Notes under the pieces: model-generated | What the model saw: the letters and a program-made list of their open reading frames with translations, nothing else | The model's database searches: none | Told to the model about the DNA's origin: nothing | Assembly (NCBI GenBank): GCA_963714145.1 | Contig: OY970235.1 | Span: forward strand, 5,208,001 to 5,272,000 | Direction: 5' to 3' | Length of the DNA stretch: 64,000 nucleotides | From: JBBWZH01 sp035544115 | Lineage (GTDB): Bacteria > Actinomycetota > Actinomycetes > Mycobacteriales > CADCTP01 | In this document: one piece after another, positions 42,523 to 51,169 of the stretch | Numbering within the stretch: position 1 is the first letter of the stretch | How the letters are laid out: each line of letters opens with the position of its first letter | Position numbers and translations under genes: made by a program

Positions 42523-42588
42523 CCACCGCTGACCACAGCGCAGTACTGACGCTGGGACGCGCGTACCACCACCCGCGCCGTCCCGGCC

Positions 42589-42620
42589 CCGAGGGCCCGG
42601 CCTGCTGGCCGGGCCCTCGG
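42589..42620. terminator. Bidirectional hairpin terminator
   Basis: A perfect 14-bp stem (CCGAGGGCCCGGCC with its complement) encloses loop TGCT. It lies 66 bp after the GlsB-like gene and 64 bp after the convergent ligase gene, so it can serve both. Confidence 0.75.
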
Positions 42621-42683
42621 CCTGTGCGCACCTCCCGGGCCCGGCCCGGCTCCGGCCGCGCCGGGCCGGACCGACCGGCGGGC

Positions 42684-44222
42684 TCAGGCCGGGCCGCGGC
42701 TGCCGGCGTGGATGAGCCTGACCGTGTCGATGGTGTCGGCCTGGTCGGCGGTCTTGTCCTCCCGGTAGCGCAGCACGCGGGCGAACCGCAGGGCCACCCC
42801 GCCGGGGTAGCGCGGGCTGGTCTGCACGCCGTCGAAAGCCACCTCGACCACCACCTCCGGCCGGACCTTGACCACCCAGTCACCGGCGTCGGTGGCCAGT
42901 GCCTTGAGCCGATCGGTCTGCCAGGCCAGCATCGCGTCGGTCAGCCCCTTGAACGTCTTGCCGAGCATCACGTAGCCGCCGGTGGCCGGATCGAGCGCGC
43001 CCAGGTGCAGGTTGCTCAGCCAGCCGCGGCGCCGCCCGTGCCCCCACTCGGCGGCCAGGATGACCAGGTCCAGCGTGTGCCGCGGCTTCACCTTGAGCCA
43101 GCCGGCGCCGCGCCGGCCCGCCTCGTACGGGGCGTCCAGCGACTTGACCAGCACCCCCTCGTGGCCGCGGGCCAACGCGTCGGCCAGCACCCCGTCCGCC
43201 TCGGTCGGCAGCTCGGTGACCGTCCGCGGCACCCGCAGGCCGGCCGGCGTGACCCCGGCCAGCGCGGCGTGCCGGGCCGCGCCGGGCTCGTCGATCAGGT
43301 CGGCCCCGTCCAGGTGGAGCAGGTCGAAGACGACCGGCGTCAGCGGCACCGCGCGGCGCACCTCGGCCGAACCGCTGCGGGTGCCGACCCGGCTGGCGGT
43401 CACCTCGAACGGCTGCGGCCGGCCGTCCGGGCGCAGCGCGATCACCTCACCGTCCAGCACCACCGACTCGACCGGCAGCGCGAGGGCGGCCTCGACCACC
43501 TCGGGCAGCCGGCCGGTGATGTCGTCCAGGCTGCGGGTGAAGACGCCGACCTCGGTGCCGGCGCGGTGCACCTGGATCCGGGCCCCGTCCAGCTTCCACT
43601 CCACCGCCGCCGGGCTGACCCTGGCCAGGGCGGCCGGCACGTCGGTGGCGGTCTGCGCCAGCATCGGCTGCACCGGCCGGCCCACCTGCAGCCGGAACCC
43701 GGCCAGCCCCGGGGCGCCCTCGGTGAGCGCCGTGGTGGCCACCGGGCCCAACTCGCCGCGCAGCATCAGCGCCCGCCGGACGTCCTTGCCGGGCAGCGCC
43801 GCGGCCTTGGCGACCGCGTCCACCAGCACCGCCTCCAGCGCGCCCTGGCGCACCTCGCCGGTCAGCAGCCGGCGCAGGAACCGCTGCTCGACCTCGGTGG
43901 CGCGGGCGAACAGGCCGGCCAGCAGGTCGTACCGGGCCTGCTTGGAGCCGGCCCCGGCGACCGCGCCGATCCGGCCGAACAGCGCGTCCACCTCGACCAG
44001 GCCCAGCGACGGTTCGACGGCCGGCGCGGGCAGATCGCGCAGCGTCGCCCACCCCACGCCGATCTGCCGCTGGGTCAGCTCGCCGGCCAGGAACGCCACC
44101 CCGGCCGGCACCTCGGCCGGCGCCAACCGCGCCAGGCAGTCCGCCAGCAACGCCACCTTGCCGAGCCGGGCCGGGGTGGCCGCCACCGCCTCGGAGGTCT
44201 CCGCGACGGCGCTCAGCAGCAC
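42684..44222 (-). CDS. ligB: ATP-dependent DNA ligase (LigB-type)
   Basis: This 512-aa protein has an N-terminal helical DNA-binding domain (residues about 1-195) and a catalytic core with motif I VEWKLDGARIQVH (Lys AMP acceptor). Motif III-like VFDLLHLDG, motif IV EGVLVKSLDAPYEAGRRG and motif V WLKVKPRHTLDLVIL follow. The OB-fold domain ends with FDGVQTSPRYPGGVALRFARV. Length and architecture match mycobacterial LigB (Rv3062). Actinobacteria use the NAD-dependent LigA for replication, so this ligase is an auxiliary repair enzyme. Confidence 0.95.
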   Translation of the reverse strand: MLLSAVAETSEAVAATPARLGKVALLADCLARLAPAEVPAGVAFLAGELTQRQIGVGWATLRDLPAPAVEPSLGLVEVDALFGRIGAVAGAGSKQARYDLLAGLFARATEVEQRFLRRLLTGEVRQGALEAVLVDAVAKAAALPGKDVRRALMLRGELGPVATTALTEGAPGLAGFRLQVGRPVQPMLAQTATDVPAALARVSPAAVEWKLDGARIQVHRAGTEVGVFTRSLDDITGRLPEVVEAALALPVESVVLDGEVIALRPDGRPQPFEVTASRVGTRSGSAEVRRAVPLTPVVFDLLHLDGADLIDEPGAARHAALAGVTPAGLRVPRTVTELPTEADGVLADALARGHEGVLVKSLDAPYEAGRRGAGWLKVKPRHTLDLVILAAEWGHGRRRGWLSNLHLGALDPATGGYVMLGKTFKGLTDAMLAWQTDRLKALATDAGDWVVKVRPEVVVEVAFDGVQTSPRYPGGVALRFARVLRYREDKTADQADTIDTVRLIHAGSRGPA

Positions 44223-44229
44223 CGGACGA

Positions 44230-44364
44230 TCACCGGCCCCGCTGGTTGTAGAGGCTCACCAACATGCCGGCCAACACGATCAGCGCGGCGATCAGGTAGA
44301 GCTTGCCGCGGATGCTCAGCCGGCCGACCCAGGTCCGGATCTGCCGCTTGACGAAGGCCCACAT
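44230..44364 (-). CDS. 44-aa single-TM membrane protein
   Basis: The minus strand from ATG 44364 encodes MWAFVKRQIRTWVGRLSIRG, one TM helix (LYLIAALIVLAGMLVSLY) and a short NQRGR tail. TAGGAGGT lies 7 nt upstream of the ATG. It is 8 bp upstream of the ligase and the same strand, so the two may be co-transcribed. A basic amphipathic N-terminus before the helix suggests a cytoplasmic N-end. The function is unknown. Confidence 0.7.
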   Translation of the reverse strand: MWAFVKRQIRTWVGRLSIRGKLYLIAALIVLAGMLVSLYNQRGR

Positions 44365-44400
44365 CGGGCCCACCTCCTACCTCGGGGACCTGCCAGCACA

Positions 44401-45012
44401 CTAAGCCGCTCCGGCCAGCGCGAGCACCGCCGCCAGCGTCGCGTCCTTCTCGTCCTTGCGCCAGGGCGGCCCGATCTCGCGGCCGATCGCGGCCAACCGG
44501 TCGCGCAGCTCGGCCTCGCCCAGCCGCAGCTCACGACCGGCCAGCGCGGCCAGGTCGCGGGCCGGGACCAGGCTCAGCGCCAGCCCGTGCCGGTCGGCTG
44601 AGTCGGCCAGCGCCTGGCAGTAGAGATCGCCCTCGGCCGCGTGCAGCAGCGCGTGCGAGGCGAGGATGCGGGTCAGGTCGGCCGGGAGCGCGGCGCTGCC
44701 GACCGGCAGCCCGGCCGCCACCGGATGCTGGCCGCGGGACCGCAGCTCGGCGATCGTCGCGCCGACCCCGGCCTGGGCCAGCCCGCCGACCGCGGCCACC
44801 GCCTGCGCCACCAGCTCAGCGGCGGCCGCCACGTCCAGCTCGCGGGCGGCATGGAAGACCTGCACCGGCAGCTCGACCGGCGCGATCTTGACCTGGGCCC
44901 GGTGCACCACCCGGATGCCGCCGCCGCGCGGCCGGCCGACCGCGACCACCGTCGTCCAGCCGGTATGCGGCCGGAACCCCAACGCCACCTTCAACCCCGC
45001 GCCACCTGCCAC
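44401..45012 (-). CDS. Conserved actinobacterial hypothetical protein
   Basis: This 203-aa protein starts LKVALGFRPHTGWTTVVAVG and has a VVHRAQVKIAPVELPVQVFH segment, then mostly helices with Ala/Leu-rich sequence. The N-terminal alternation of strands and an AHxG-like turn could suggest an actin/RNase H-type fold, but I cannot confirm it. It precedes the small TM protein and ligase on the same strand. No assigned function. Confidence 0.7.
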   Translation of the reverse strand: MAGGAGLKVALGFRPHTGWTTVVAVGRPRGGGIRVVHRAQVKIAPVELPVQVFHAARELDVAAAAELVAQAVAAVGGLAQAGVGATIAELRSRGQHPVAAGLPVGSAALPADLTRILASHALLHAAEGDLYCQALADSADRHGLALSLVPARDLAALAGRELRLGEAELRDRLAAIGREIGPPWRKDEKDATLAAVLALAGAA

Positions 45013-45089
45013 CTCGCCCCGCGGCCTGCCGTTGCCGCGACGCTACCCGCCGGGTCCGACAATCCGGCCGCACCTGCCCGAAAGGCCGG

Positions 45090-47102
45090 TCAGCGATCGG
45101 CGTCGAGCACCTCGCGCACCTTCTCCAGCAGGATCGTCTCGGAGAACGGCTTCTCGATCAGCGTGACGCCCGGGTCCAGGGTGCCCTGCGAGGTGAGTAC
45201 CGGGTGCGCGTACCCGGACATGAACAGCACCCGCAGCCCGGACCGCAGCCGACCGAGCCGGTCGGCCACCTCCTTGCCCAGCATCCGCGGCATGATCACG
45301 TCCGAGATCAGCAGGTGGATCTCGACCGGGTTGGACTCGACCAGTGCGATCGCCTCGGCCCCGCCCGGCGCGGTGAGCACCTGGTAGCCGTTGCGGGTCA
45401 GGATGCGCCGGGTGACCTCGCGCATCGCCTCCTCGTCCTCGACCACCAGCACCGTCTCGCCACCGGGCACCTGGCAGTAGGCCGGGCCCTGCTCCGGCTC
45501 GGCCGGCGTCTCCTCGGTGGCCGGCAACAGCGCGGTGATCGTGGTGCCCACCCCCGGCTCGGAGTAGATCTGCACGTGCCCGTCGGCCTGGGTGATGATG
45601 CCGTAGACGGTGGCCAGCCCCAGCCCGGCGCCCTCGCCCTTCGGCTTGGTCGTGTAGAACGGCTCGAACGCCCGCTCGATCACCTCCCGCGGCATGCCGG
45701 CGCCGGTGTCGCTGACCCGCAGCCGGACGTGCGAGCCGGCCTTGATCCCGGGTCGCTGGACCGCGTACTCGGGGTCGATCAGCATGTTGCCGGTGTCGAT
45801 GGTGAGCCGGCCGCCGGCCGCCATCGCGTCCCGGGCGTTCACCGCGAGGTTGACCAGCACCTGCTCGATCTGGCCGGGGTCGGCCAGCACCTTCCAGACC
45901 TCCGGGTGCAGCTCGGTCTCCAGCTCCACGTGCTCGCCCAGGGTGCGGCGGAGCAGGTCCTGCACGTCCAGGATGACGTCGTTCAGGTTCAGCACCTGCG
46001 GCCGGACCACCTCGCGCCGGCCGAACGCGAGCAGTTGGTGGGTCAGGTCGGTGGCCCGCTCGGCGGCCCGGTGGATCTGCTCGACATCCTTGCGGGTGGC
46101 CGCCCAGCGCGCCTCGGCGCCCGGCTCGGCCGCCGCCGCGGTGACGTCCTCCTGGACGAACGTGGCGTAGTTCAGGATCACCCCGAGCAGGTTGTTGAAG
46201 TCGTGCGCGACACCGCCGGCGAGCTGGCCGAGGCTCTCCAGCCGCTGCGACTGGTGCAGCCGCACCTCCAGCCGCTCCCGCTCGGCCTGCGCGCGCAGCC
46301 GTTCCCGCTCGGTCCGGGCCTCGATCCGGTCGGTGATGTCGCGGACCGCCGCCGAGACCAGCATGCCGTCCTCGGTGTGCAGCGTGCTGAGGCTGATCTC
46401 GGCCGGGAACTCGGTGCCGTCGCGGCGCCGGCCGGACAGGTGCATGCCGGCGCCCATCGGCCGCGGGCTCGGGTCGGCCACGTACCGGATCCGGTGCCCG
46501 GCGTGCGCGTCCCGGATCGCATGCGGCACCAGGATGTCCACCAGCTGGCCGACCAGCTCGTCCCGCTTGTACCCGAACAGCCGCTCGGCCTGCGCGTTCA
46601 CCAGCGCGATCCGGCCGGACGGCTCGATCCCGAGGATCGCGTCGGGGGCCGCTTCGAGCAGCCCGCGGAACCTGCACTCGGCCCGCTCGGGCTCGGACAG
46701 CGGGTGGGCCACCGTCGCGGCACCGATGATCGGACCGGCGCCGTTGGCGGCGGTGACCGGGGAGACGGTGACCGCGACGCGGATCCGGCTGCCGTCGCGG
46801 CACAGCCGGTCGGTCTGGTACTGGTGGACCCGCTCGCCGCGGCTGATCCGGGCCAGCACGTCCTGTTCGGCCGCGGCCAGCTCGGGCGGCACCAGCAGCA
46901 GCGCGTCCTGCCCCAACACGTCCTTCGCGTGGTACCCGTACAGCCTGGCGGCCGCCGGGTTCCAGCTGGTGACGATCCCGCCCAGGCTGCAACTGACGAT
47001 CGCGTCGTGGGACGAGAGGACGATCGAGGCCAGCAGGTCAGGCTCGGGTAACGACGGCATCGACCGGTCGGACCGGACGGCGTGCTCACTGGAAATACCC
47101 AC
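45090..47102 (-). CDS. PAS-domain hybrid sensor histidine kinase with receiver domain
   Basis: This 670-aa soluble protein has PAS1 (about residues 20-135), PAS2 (about 140-265), a short coiled coil rich in ERERLRAQAERER, HisKA with GGVAHDFNNLLGVILN (His phosphorylation site) and HATPase (NARDAMAAGG, DTGAGMPRE, GAGLGLATVYGI). A C-terminal receiver (about 550-668) has phospho-Asp in LLISDVIMPRM and Lys in LIEKPFS. The class II HDFNNLL kinase resembles stress and metabolic hybrids. It is followed upstream by two response regulators on the same strand, which are its likely partners. GTG 47102 is used. Confidence 0.93.
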   Translation of the reverse strand: MGISSEHAVRSDRSMPSLPEPDLLASIVLSSHDAIVSCSLGGIVTSWNPAAARLYGYHAKDVLGQDALLLVPPELAAAEQDVLARISRGERVHQYQTDRLCRDGSRIRVAVTVSPVTAANGAGPIIGAATVAHPLSEPERAECRFRGLLEAAPDAILGIEPSGRIALVNAQAERLFGYKRDELVGQLVDILVPHAIRDAHAGHRIRYVADPSPRPMGAGMHLSGRRRDGTEFPAEISLSTLHTEDGMLVSAAVRDITDRIEARTERERLRAQAERERLEVRLHQSQRLESLGQLAGGVAHDFNNLLGVILNYATFVQEDVTAAAAEPGAEARWAATRKDVEQIHRAAERATDLTHQLLAFGRREVVRPQVLNLNDVILDVQDLLRRTLGEHVELETELHPEVWKVLADPGQIEQVLVNLAVNARDAMAAGGRLTIDTGNMLIDPEYAVQRPGIKAGSHVRLRVSDTGAGMPREVIERAFEPFYTTKPKGEGAGLGLATVYGIITQADGHVQIYSEPGVGTTITALLPATEETPAEPEQGPAYCQVPGGETVLVVEDEEAMREVTRRILTRNGYQVLTAPGGAEAIALVESNPVEIHLLISDVIMPRMLGKEVADRLGRLRSGLRVLFMSGYAHPVLTSQGTLDPGVTLIEKPFSETILLEKVREVLDADR

Positions 47103-47171
47103 AGAGGCTTGTCTCCAGCCTGATACGGTGAGTAGCTGTTGATTACTCAGAGTACCAGCGTGGCTCTGCCG

Positions 47172-47549
47172 TCAGCCCTCCTCGCCCCAGAGCCGGCGCA
47201 CCGCGGTGACCAGCGCCTCGATCCGGAACGGCTTGACCAGTACCGGCACCCCTGGCGGAGGTTCCGGGCCGAGGCCGCCACCGGTCATCAGCAGACATCG
47301 GCAGGTCTGCTCCGGATCCAGCTCCTGCACCTTGTCCAGCAGTTCGGTGCCGAACGCGTCACCGAGGCTCATGTCGGTGATCAGGACGTCGAAACCCTCC
47401 GGTGCCATCGTCATCGCCTGCGCCAGCGAGGCCGCGCCCTCCACCTGGTAACCGGCCCGGCGCAGCCCGGCCACCAGCAGCTCGCGCAGCTCGTCGTAGT
47501 CCTCGACGATCAGCGCCCGGCGCTGCCGCACCGCCTGCGGGGCGCTCAT
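47172..47549 (-). CDS. Single-domain response regulator
   Basis: This 125-aa receiver-only protein has the acidic pocket IVEDYDE, phospho-Asp in VLITDMSLGDAFG, Thr in LLMTGGG and Lys in VLVKPFR. There is no output domain, so it probably works as a phosphate shuttle between the hybrid kinase (69 bp downstream) and another partner. Its start overlaps the NarL-type regulator stop (ATGA). Confidence 0.92.
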   Translation of the reverse strand: MSAPQAVRQRRALIVEDYDELRELLVAGLRRAGYQVEGAASLAQAMTMAPEGFDVLITDMSLGDAFGTELLDKVQELDPEQTCRCLLMTGGGLGPEPPPGVPVLVKPFRIEALVTAVRRLWGEEG

Positions 47550-48265
47550 CGCAGCCCGGCCAGGTTGCGGGTCGGCGCCACCGGGGTGACCGTCGCGGTG
47601 CGGCCACCGCCGCCGGTCCGGCTCTCCGGCGCCGGCTGGTACTGGATCAGGCCCAGCTGCAGCGCGGTCATCAGGGCCTGCGCCCGGCTGGACGCGCCGA
47701 GTTTCTCGTAGAGCCGGCCGACGTACGTCTTCGCGGTCGACTGGCTGACGTACATGGTGCGCGCGATCGCCGGCACCGACAGGCCGTCCTGCAGCAGGCT
47801 CAGCACCTCGCGTTCGCGCGGGCTGAGCGCCAGCCGGTCGGTCCCGTCCCGGCGCCGGGCCAGCGCGTCGGCCAGGCCCGCGGCGGTGAACGAGGACGCG
47901 GCGACCGCGGCATGCCGGATCGCCCCGAGCACCTCTTCCACCGGCGCGGTCTTGGACACGAACGCGGACACGCCGGCGTCGAGCGCCCGGAACAGCACTT
48001 CGTCGGCGCCGGCCGAGGTCAGCACCACGATGCCGAGCCCCTCGAACCGGCCGCGCAGGTCGCGGGCCAGGCCGAGGCCGTCCGCGTCGGGCAGCGCCAC
48101 ATCCACCGTGACCACGTCCGGGCCCAGCCGGGCGACCAGCTCGGCCGCCCCGTCCGCACCACCAGCCTCGCCCAGCACTTCAATGTCCTGCTCACGCTCG
48201 GCGAGGCAACGCAACCCGTATCGGATCAGTGTGTGCCCGTCGATGAGGACCAGCCGGATCGACAT
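47546..48265 (-). CDS. NarL/LuxR-type response regulator
   Basis: This 239-aa protein has a receiver (residues about 3-118; LVLIDGHTLIRYGLRC with phospho-Asp in VVTVDVALPDADG, conserved Lys in FVSKTAP) and a LuxR HTH (about 140-205; LSPREREVLSLLQDGLSVPA and VSQSTAKTYVGRLYEKLG). A 30-residue Gly/Thr/Pro tail follows. The second Asp of the usual acidic pair is Gly (DGH), which may alter phosphorylation. It is co-transcribed with the receiver and kinase downstream. Confidence 0.92.
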   Translation of the reverse strand: MSIRLVLIDGHTLIRYGLRCLAEREQDIEVLGEAGGADGAAELVARLGPDVVTVDVALPDADGLGLARDLRGRFEGLGIVVLTSAGADEVLFRALDAGVSAFVSKTAPVEEVLGAIRHAAVAASSFTAAGLADALARRRDGTDRLALSPREREVLSLLQDGLSVPAIARTMYVSQSTAKTYVGRLYEKLGASSRAQALMTALQLGLIQYQPAPESRTGGGGRTATVTPVAPTRNLAGLR

Positions 48266-48363
48266 TCCTGTTCCCCCGTACCGTCCGCACCCCAGGCGGA
48301 CAACCCCAGGTGACGATCCTAGCTGGTCTGATCACTCTATGTAATTATCCAAGCACAATAAGG

Positions 48364-48504
48364 TCAGTAACCTGTGCCGCTGGGGCCGCTCCCGTCCCCG
48401 CCGCCGGCCAGCAGCGCGATCAGCACGATCGCCACCGCCACCGCGACCACCACACCGACAATCAGCCAGGTCCGGGCCCGCGAGCCCGTGCTCGGCTCGT
48501 CCAT
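48364..48504 (-). CDS. 46-aa single-TM membrane protein
   Basis: The minus strand from ATG 48504 reads MDEPSTGSRARTWLIVGVVV, continues through a Val/Ala/Ile TM helix (residues 14-33) and ends GGGDGSGPSGTGY before TGA. GGAGG lies 8 nt upstream of the ATG. The conserved layout (short acidic start, one helix, Gly-rich outer end) suggests a real small membrane protein. Its function is unknown. It lies between the TetR gene and the response-regulator genes. Confidence 0.65.
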   Translation of the reverse strand: MDEPSTGSRARTWLIVGVVVAVAVAIVLIALLAGGGDGSGPSGTGY

Positions 48505-48593
48505 CGCCGCCACCTCCGCGTCGCCCCCGCCATCGTCCCCGTCGTTGCCCGTCCTTCCCGGTACGGCCCGGATCCCGCCGCGGTTCAGGCCCC

Positions 48594-49556
48594 TCAGCGG
48601 CGGTACCGGGCCTCGATGCCGTCCAGCAGCCAGGCCAGACCCTGGTCGTACGCACCCTCATCAGGCACCCCGCCGGCGGCCAGCAGCGGCGCCAGGTGGG
48701 GAAACTCGCCGCTGCTCAGCAGCCGCTGGAAGTACGGCTCGAGCAGCACCTCGCGCCGGCCGCCGGTCAGCCCGTCGCGGTGCGGCATGGATCGCTGTGC
48801 CTCCTCCCGGATGACCCGGCCCACCGAGTACACGTCGATCGCCGCGGCCACCCGCAGCGTCGCGGCCGGGTCCAGGTTAAGGCCGGCCAGGGCGGCCATC
48901 GTCTGCTCGGCATGCCGCAGCCCGTTCGGCCCGAACCGGATCTCGCTGCGCACCAGCGCGATCAGCCAGGGGTGCCGGCGGGCCACCGCGCACTCCCGCG
49001 CCACGATCAGCGTGATCGCGGCGCGCCAGTCGGCCGGCAGCTCGTCCGCCGGCAGCACCGCCTCGCCGGCGACCTCGTCGGCCATCAGCTGCAGCAGGTC
49101 CTCCTTGCGGGCGATGTGGGTGTAGAGGCTCATCGCCCGGACGCCCAGTTCGGCGGCCACCCGGCGGATCGACACCGCGTCCAGCCCCTCGGCGTCGGCC
49201 AGCGCGATGGCTGCGGCCACGATCGCCTGCTGGCTGAGCGCCGGCCGCCGCTCGGCCGGCTCCCGGGCCCACACCGGCGCCACCACCGCCGGGCGGCCCG
49301 CCGCCGGCGCCGCCGCCGGCCCGACCGCCCCGGGCCCGGTCGGCTCCCCCGCGTCGCCCGACCCGGCCGGGTCCGGCTGCTCGGCCGTCCTGGGCGGCGC
49401 GGCCGGGTCGGGTGGCCCGGCTGGGGCCGGCTGCTCGGCCGACCTGGGCGGCGCGGCCGAGACGGGCGGCGCGGCCGGGTCGGCTGAGCTGGCGGCGGGG
49501 TGGTTGACGGGCTCGGCCGGGCCGCGGCGAGACCGCCGGCGGGGAGCGGCAGACAC
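48594..49556 (-). CDS. TetR/AcrR-family repressor with long disordered N-terminus
   Basis: This protein of about 320 aa has a first 100 residues that are Ala/Pro-rich and low-complexity (EQPAPAGPPDPAAPPRTAEQ). The TetR HTH follows at about 105-155 (LSQQAIVAAAIALADAEGLD, VSIRRVAAELGVRAMSLYTH), then a TetR C-terminal ligand-binding domain (about 165-315). It is divergent from a DHA2 efflux gene across a region with four repeated operator-like sites and probably represses that pump. GTG 49556 is the likely start; the long N-terminus could be shorter in vivo. Confidence 0.85.
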   Translation of the reverse strand: MSAAPRRRSRRGPAEPVNHPAASSADPAAPPVSAAPPRSAEQPAPAGPPDPAAPPRTAEQPDPAGSGDAGEPTGPGAVGPAAAPAAGRPAVVAPVWAREPAERRPALSQQAIVAAAIALADAEGLDAVSIRRVAAELGVRAMSLYTHIARKEDLLQLMADEVAGEAVLPADELPADWRAAITLIVARECAVARRHPWLIALVRSEIRFGPNGLRHAEQTMAALAGLNLDPAATLRVAAAIDVYSVGRVIREEAQRSMPHRDGLTGGRREVLLEPYFQRLLSSGEFPHLAPLLAAGGVPDEGAYDQGLAWLLDGIEARYRR

Positions 49557-49573
49557 AGCGCGAGCGTACCCGC

Positions 49574-49646
49574 TATGCAGTACGGCCGATCGATACACTG
49601 TACGGATCAGCCGCTACGCAGTACGGTGAATTGATACGCCGTACGA
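49574..49646. promoter_or_regulatory. Four direct operator repeats for TetR regulator
   Basis: TATGCAGTACGG (49574), TACACTGTACGG (49594), TACGCAGTACGG (49615) and TACGCCGTACGA (49635) recur every 20-21 bp, two DNA turns. Each has an internal GTAC/GCAGTAC partial dyad. They lie in the 107-bp divergent promoter region between the TetR and MFS genes. Confidence 0.75.
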
Positions 49647-49663
49647 CGAGAGGGAGCGGTGCC

Positions 49664-51169
49664 GTGTCAACAGCTCACGCGGATCGGCCAGCGGCGAGCG
49701 GGCTCGATCCGGCGCTGCGCCGGCTGGCCGTGGTCGTGCTCACCGGCTCGGTGATGACCGTGCTGGACACCACGATCGTGAACGTCGCGGTGAACACGCT
49801 CGGCCAGCGCTTCCACACCTCGCTGTCGACGATCCAGTGGGTGCTCACCGGCTACACGCTCGCGCTGGCGATGACCATCCCGATCAGCGGCTGGGTGGTC
49901 GAGCGGTTCGGCGGGAAGACCATGTGGCTGGTCTCGCTGGGCCTGTTCACCGCTGGTTCGGTGCTCTGCGGCGCGGCCTGGTCGCCGGCCGCCCTGATCG
50001 CGTTCCGGGTGCTGCAGGGCTTCGGCGGCGGGCTGCTGATGCCGGTCGGCCAGACGATGCTGGTCCGCGCCGCCGGGCCGGAGCGGATCGGCCGGGTGCT
50101 CAGCCTGGTCTCGGTGCCGGCGATGCTGGCCCCGGTGCTCGGCCCGGTGCTCGGCGGCGTGATCGTGGACAACCTCGACTGGCGCTGGCTGTTCTACGTC
50201 AACCTGCCGCTGTGCGTGCTGGCCATGGCGCTGGCCGTCCGGCTGCTCCCGCCGGACACCGACCGGCACCCGGCCCGGCTGGACGCTACCGGCCTGGCGC
50301 TGCTCTCGCCGGGCCTGGCCCTGCTGGTGTTCGGGCTGTCCCGGGCCGCCCAGCCGGACGGGCTGGCCGACGCCGGGCTGCTGCTCGGCTGCGGGCTCGG
50401 CGCCGCGCTGATCCTCGGCTTCTGCTGGCACGCGCTGCGCCGCACCGACCGGCCGCTGGTCGACCTGCGACTGTTCCGGCACCGCCCGTTCAGCGCGTCC
50501 GCCGGCACCATGTTCACGTATTCCGCCGGCGTGTACGGGCTGATGATCGTGCTGCCGCTGTACGCCCAACTGGTGCGGCACGACAGCCCGCTGCGGGCCG
50601 GCGCGCTGCTGGTCCCGCTCGGCCTCGGCGCGATCGTGACGATGCCACTGTCCGGCCGGCTCACCGACCGGTACAACTCACCGCGGACGGTCGCCCTGGC
50701 CGGCATCCTGCTCGTGCTGGTCGGCATGTTCGGCTACACCCGGATCGACGCCGACACCGGCCGGGCGCTGCTGCTCGGCGCGGTGTTCGTGGTCGGGCTG
50801 GGGCACGGGCTGATCCTGCCGCCGATCATGTCCGTGGCGTACCAGGGCCTGAGCCGGGCGCAGGTGCCGGCCGCCACCGCGGGGTTCACCATCGTGATCC
50901 GGGTGGCCAGCTCGATCGGTACCGCGCTGCTGGCGGTGGTGCTGCAGGCCTACCTGCGCGCCGAGTTCCCCGGCACCGGCGCGAGCCTGGCCGAGGCCGG
51001 CCGGCTCGGCGGTACGCCCGGCGGCACCGCCGGGCTGGCCCGGGCGTTCGGGCACACGTTCTGGTGGGCGCTGGCGGTGACCCTGGTCGCGCTGCTGCTG
51101 GCGCTGCTCGTCCCGGCCCGCAAGGCGGCCCCGGCCCGCGAGGCGGCCCCGGCCCCGCCGGGCGGGTGA
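49664..51169 (+). CDS. DHA2-family MFS efflux transporter (EmrB/QacA type)
   Basis: This 501-aa protein has about 14 TM helices. Family motifs are VLDTTIVNVAVNTL (TM1 motif D1), IQWVLTGYTLALA, the loop-2 motif ERFGGKTMW, and motif C GPVLGGVIVDNLDWRWLFYV. It exports drugs or metabolites using the proton gradient. GTG 49664 (GAGAGGGAG upstream) is chosen over the frame's first start at 49631, which lies in the operator. It is probably controlled by the divergent TetR repressor. Confidence 0.93.
   Translation: MSTAHADRPAASGLDPALRRLAVVVLTGSVMTVLDTTIVNVAVNTLGQRFHTSLSTIQWVLTGYTLALAMTIPISGWVVERFGGKTMWLVSLGLFTAGSVLCGAAWSPAALIAFRVLQGFGGGLLMPVGQTMLVRAAGPERIGRVLSLVSVPAMLAPVLGPVLGGVIVDNLDWRWLFYVNLPLCVLAMALAVRLLPPDTDRHPARLDATGLALLSPGLALLVFGLSRAAQPDGLADAGLLLGCGLGAALILGFCWHALRRTDRPLVDLRLFRHRPFSASAGTMFTYSAGVYGLMIVLPLYAQLVRHDSPLRAGALLVPLGLGAIVTMPLSGRLTDRYNSPRTVALAGILLVLVGMFGYTRIDADTGRALLLGAVFVVGLGHGLILPPIMSVAYQGLSRAQVPAATAGFTIVIRVASSIGTALLAVVLQAYLRAEFPGTGASLAEAGRLGGTPGGTAGLARAFGHTFWWALAVTLVALLLALLVPARKAAPAREAAPAPPGG

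Noticed and set aside
45043..46992. Alternative minus-strand frame across the PAS kinase
   Set aside because: It is a shifted frame of the same strand, with no PAS, kinase or receiver motifs.
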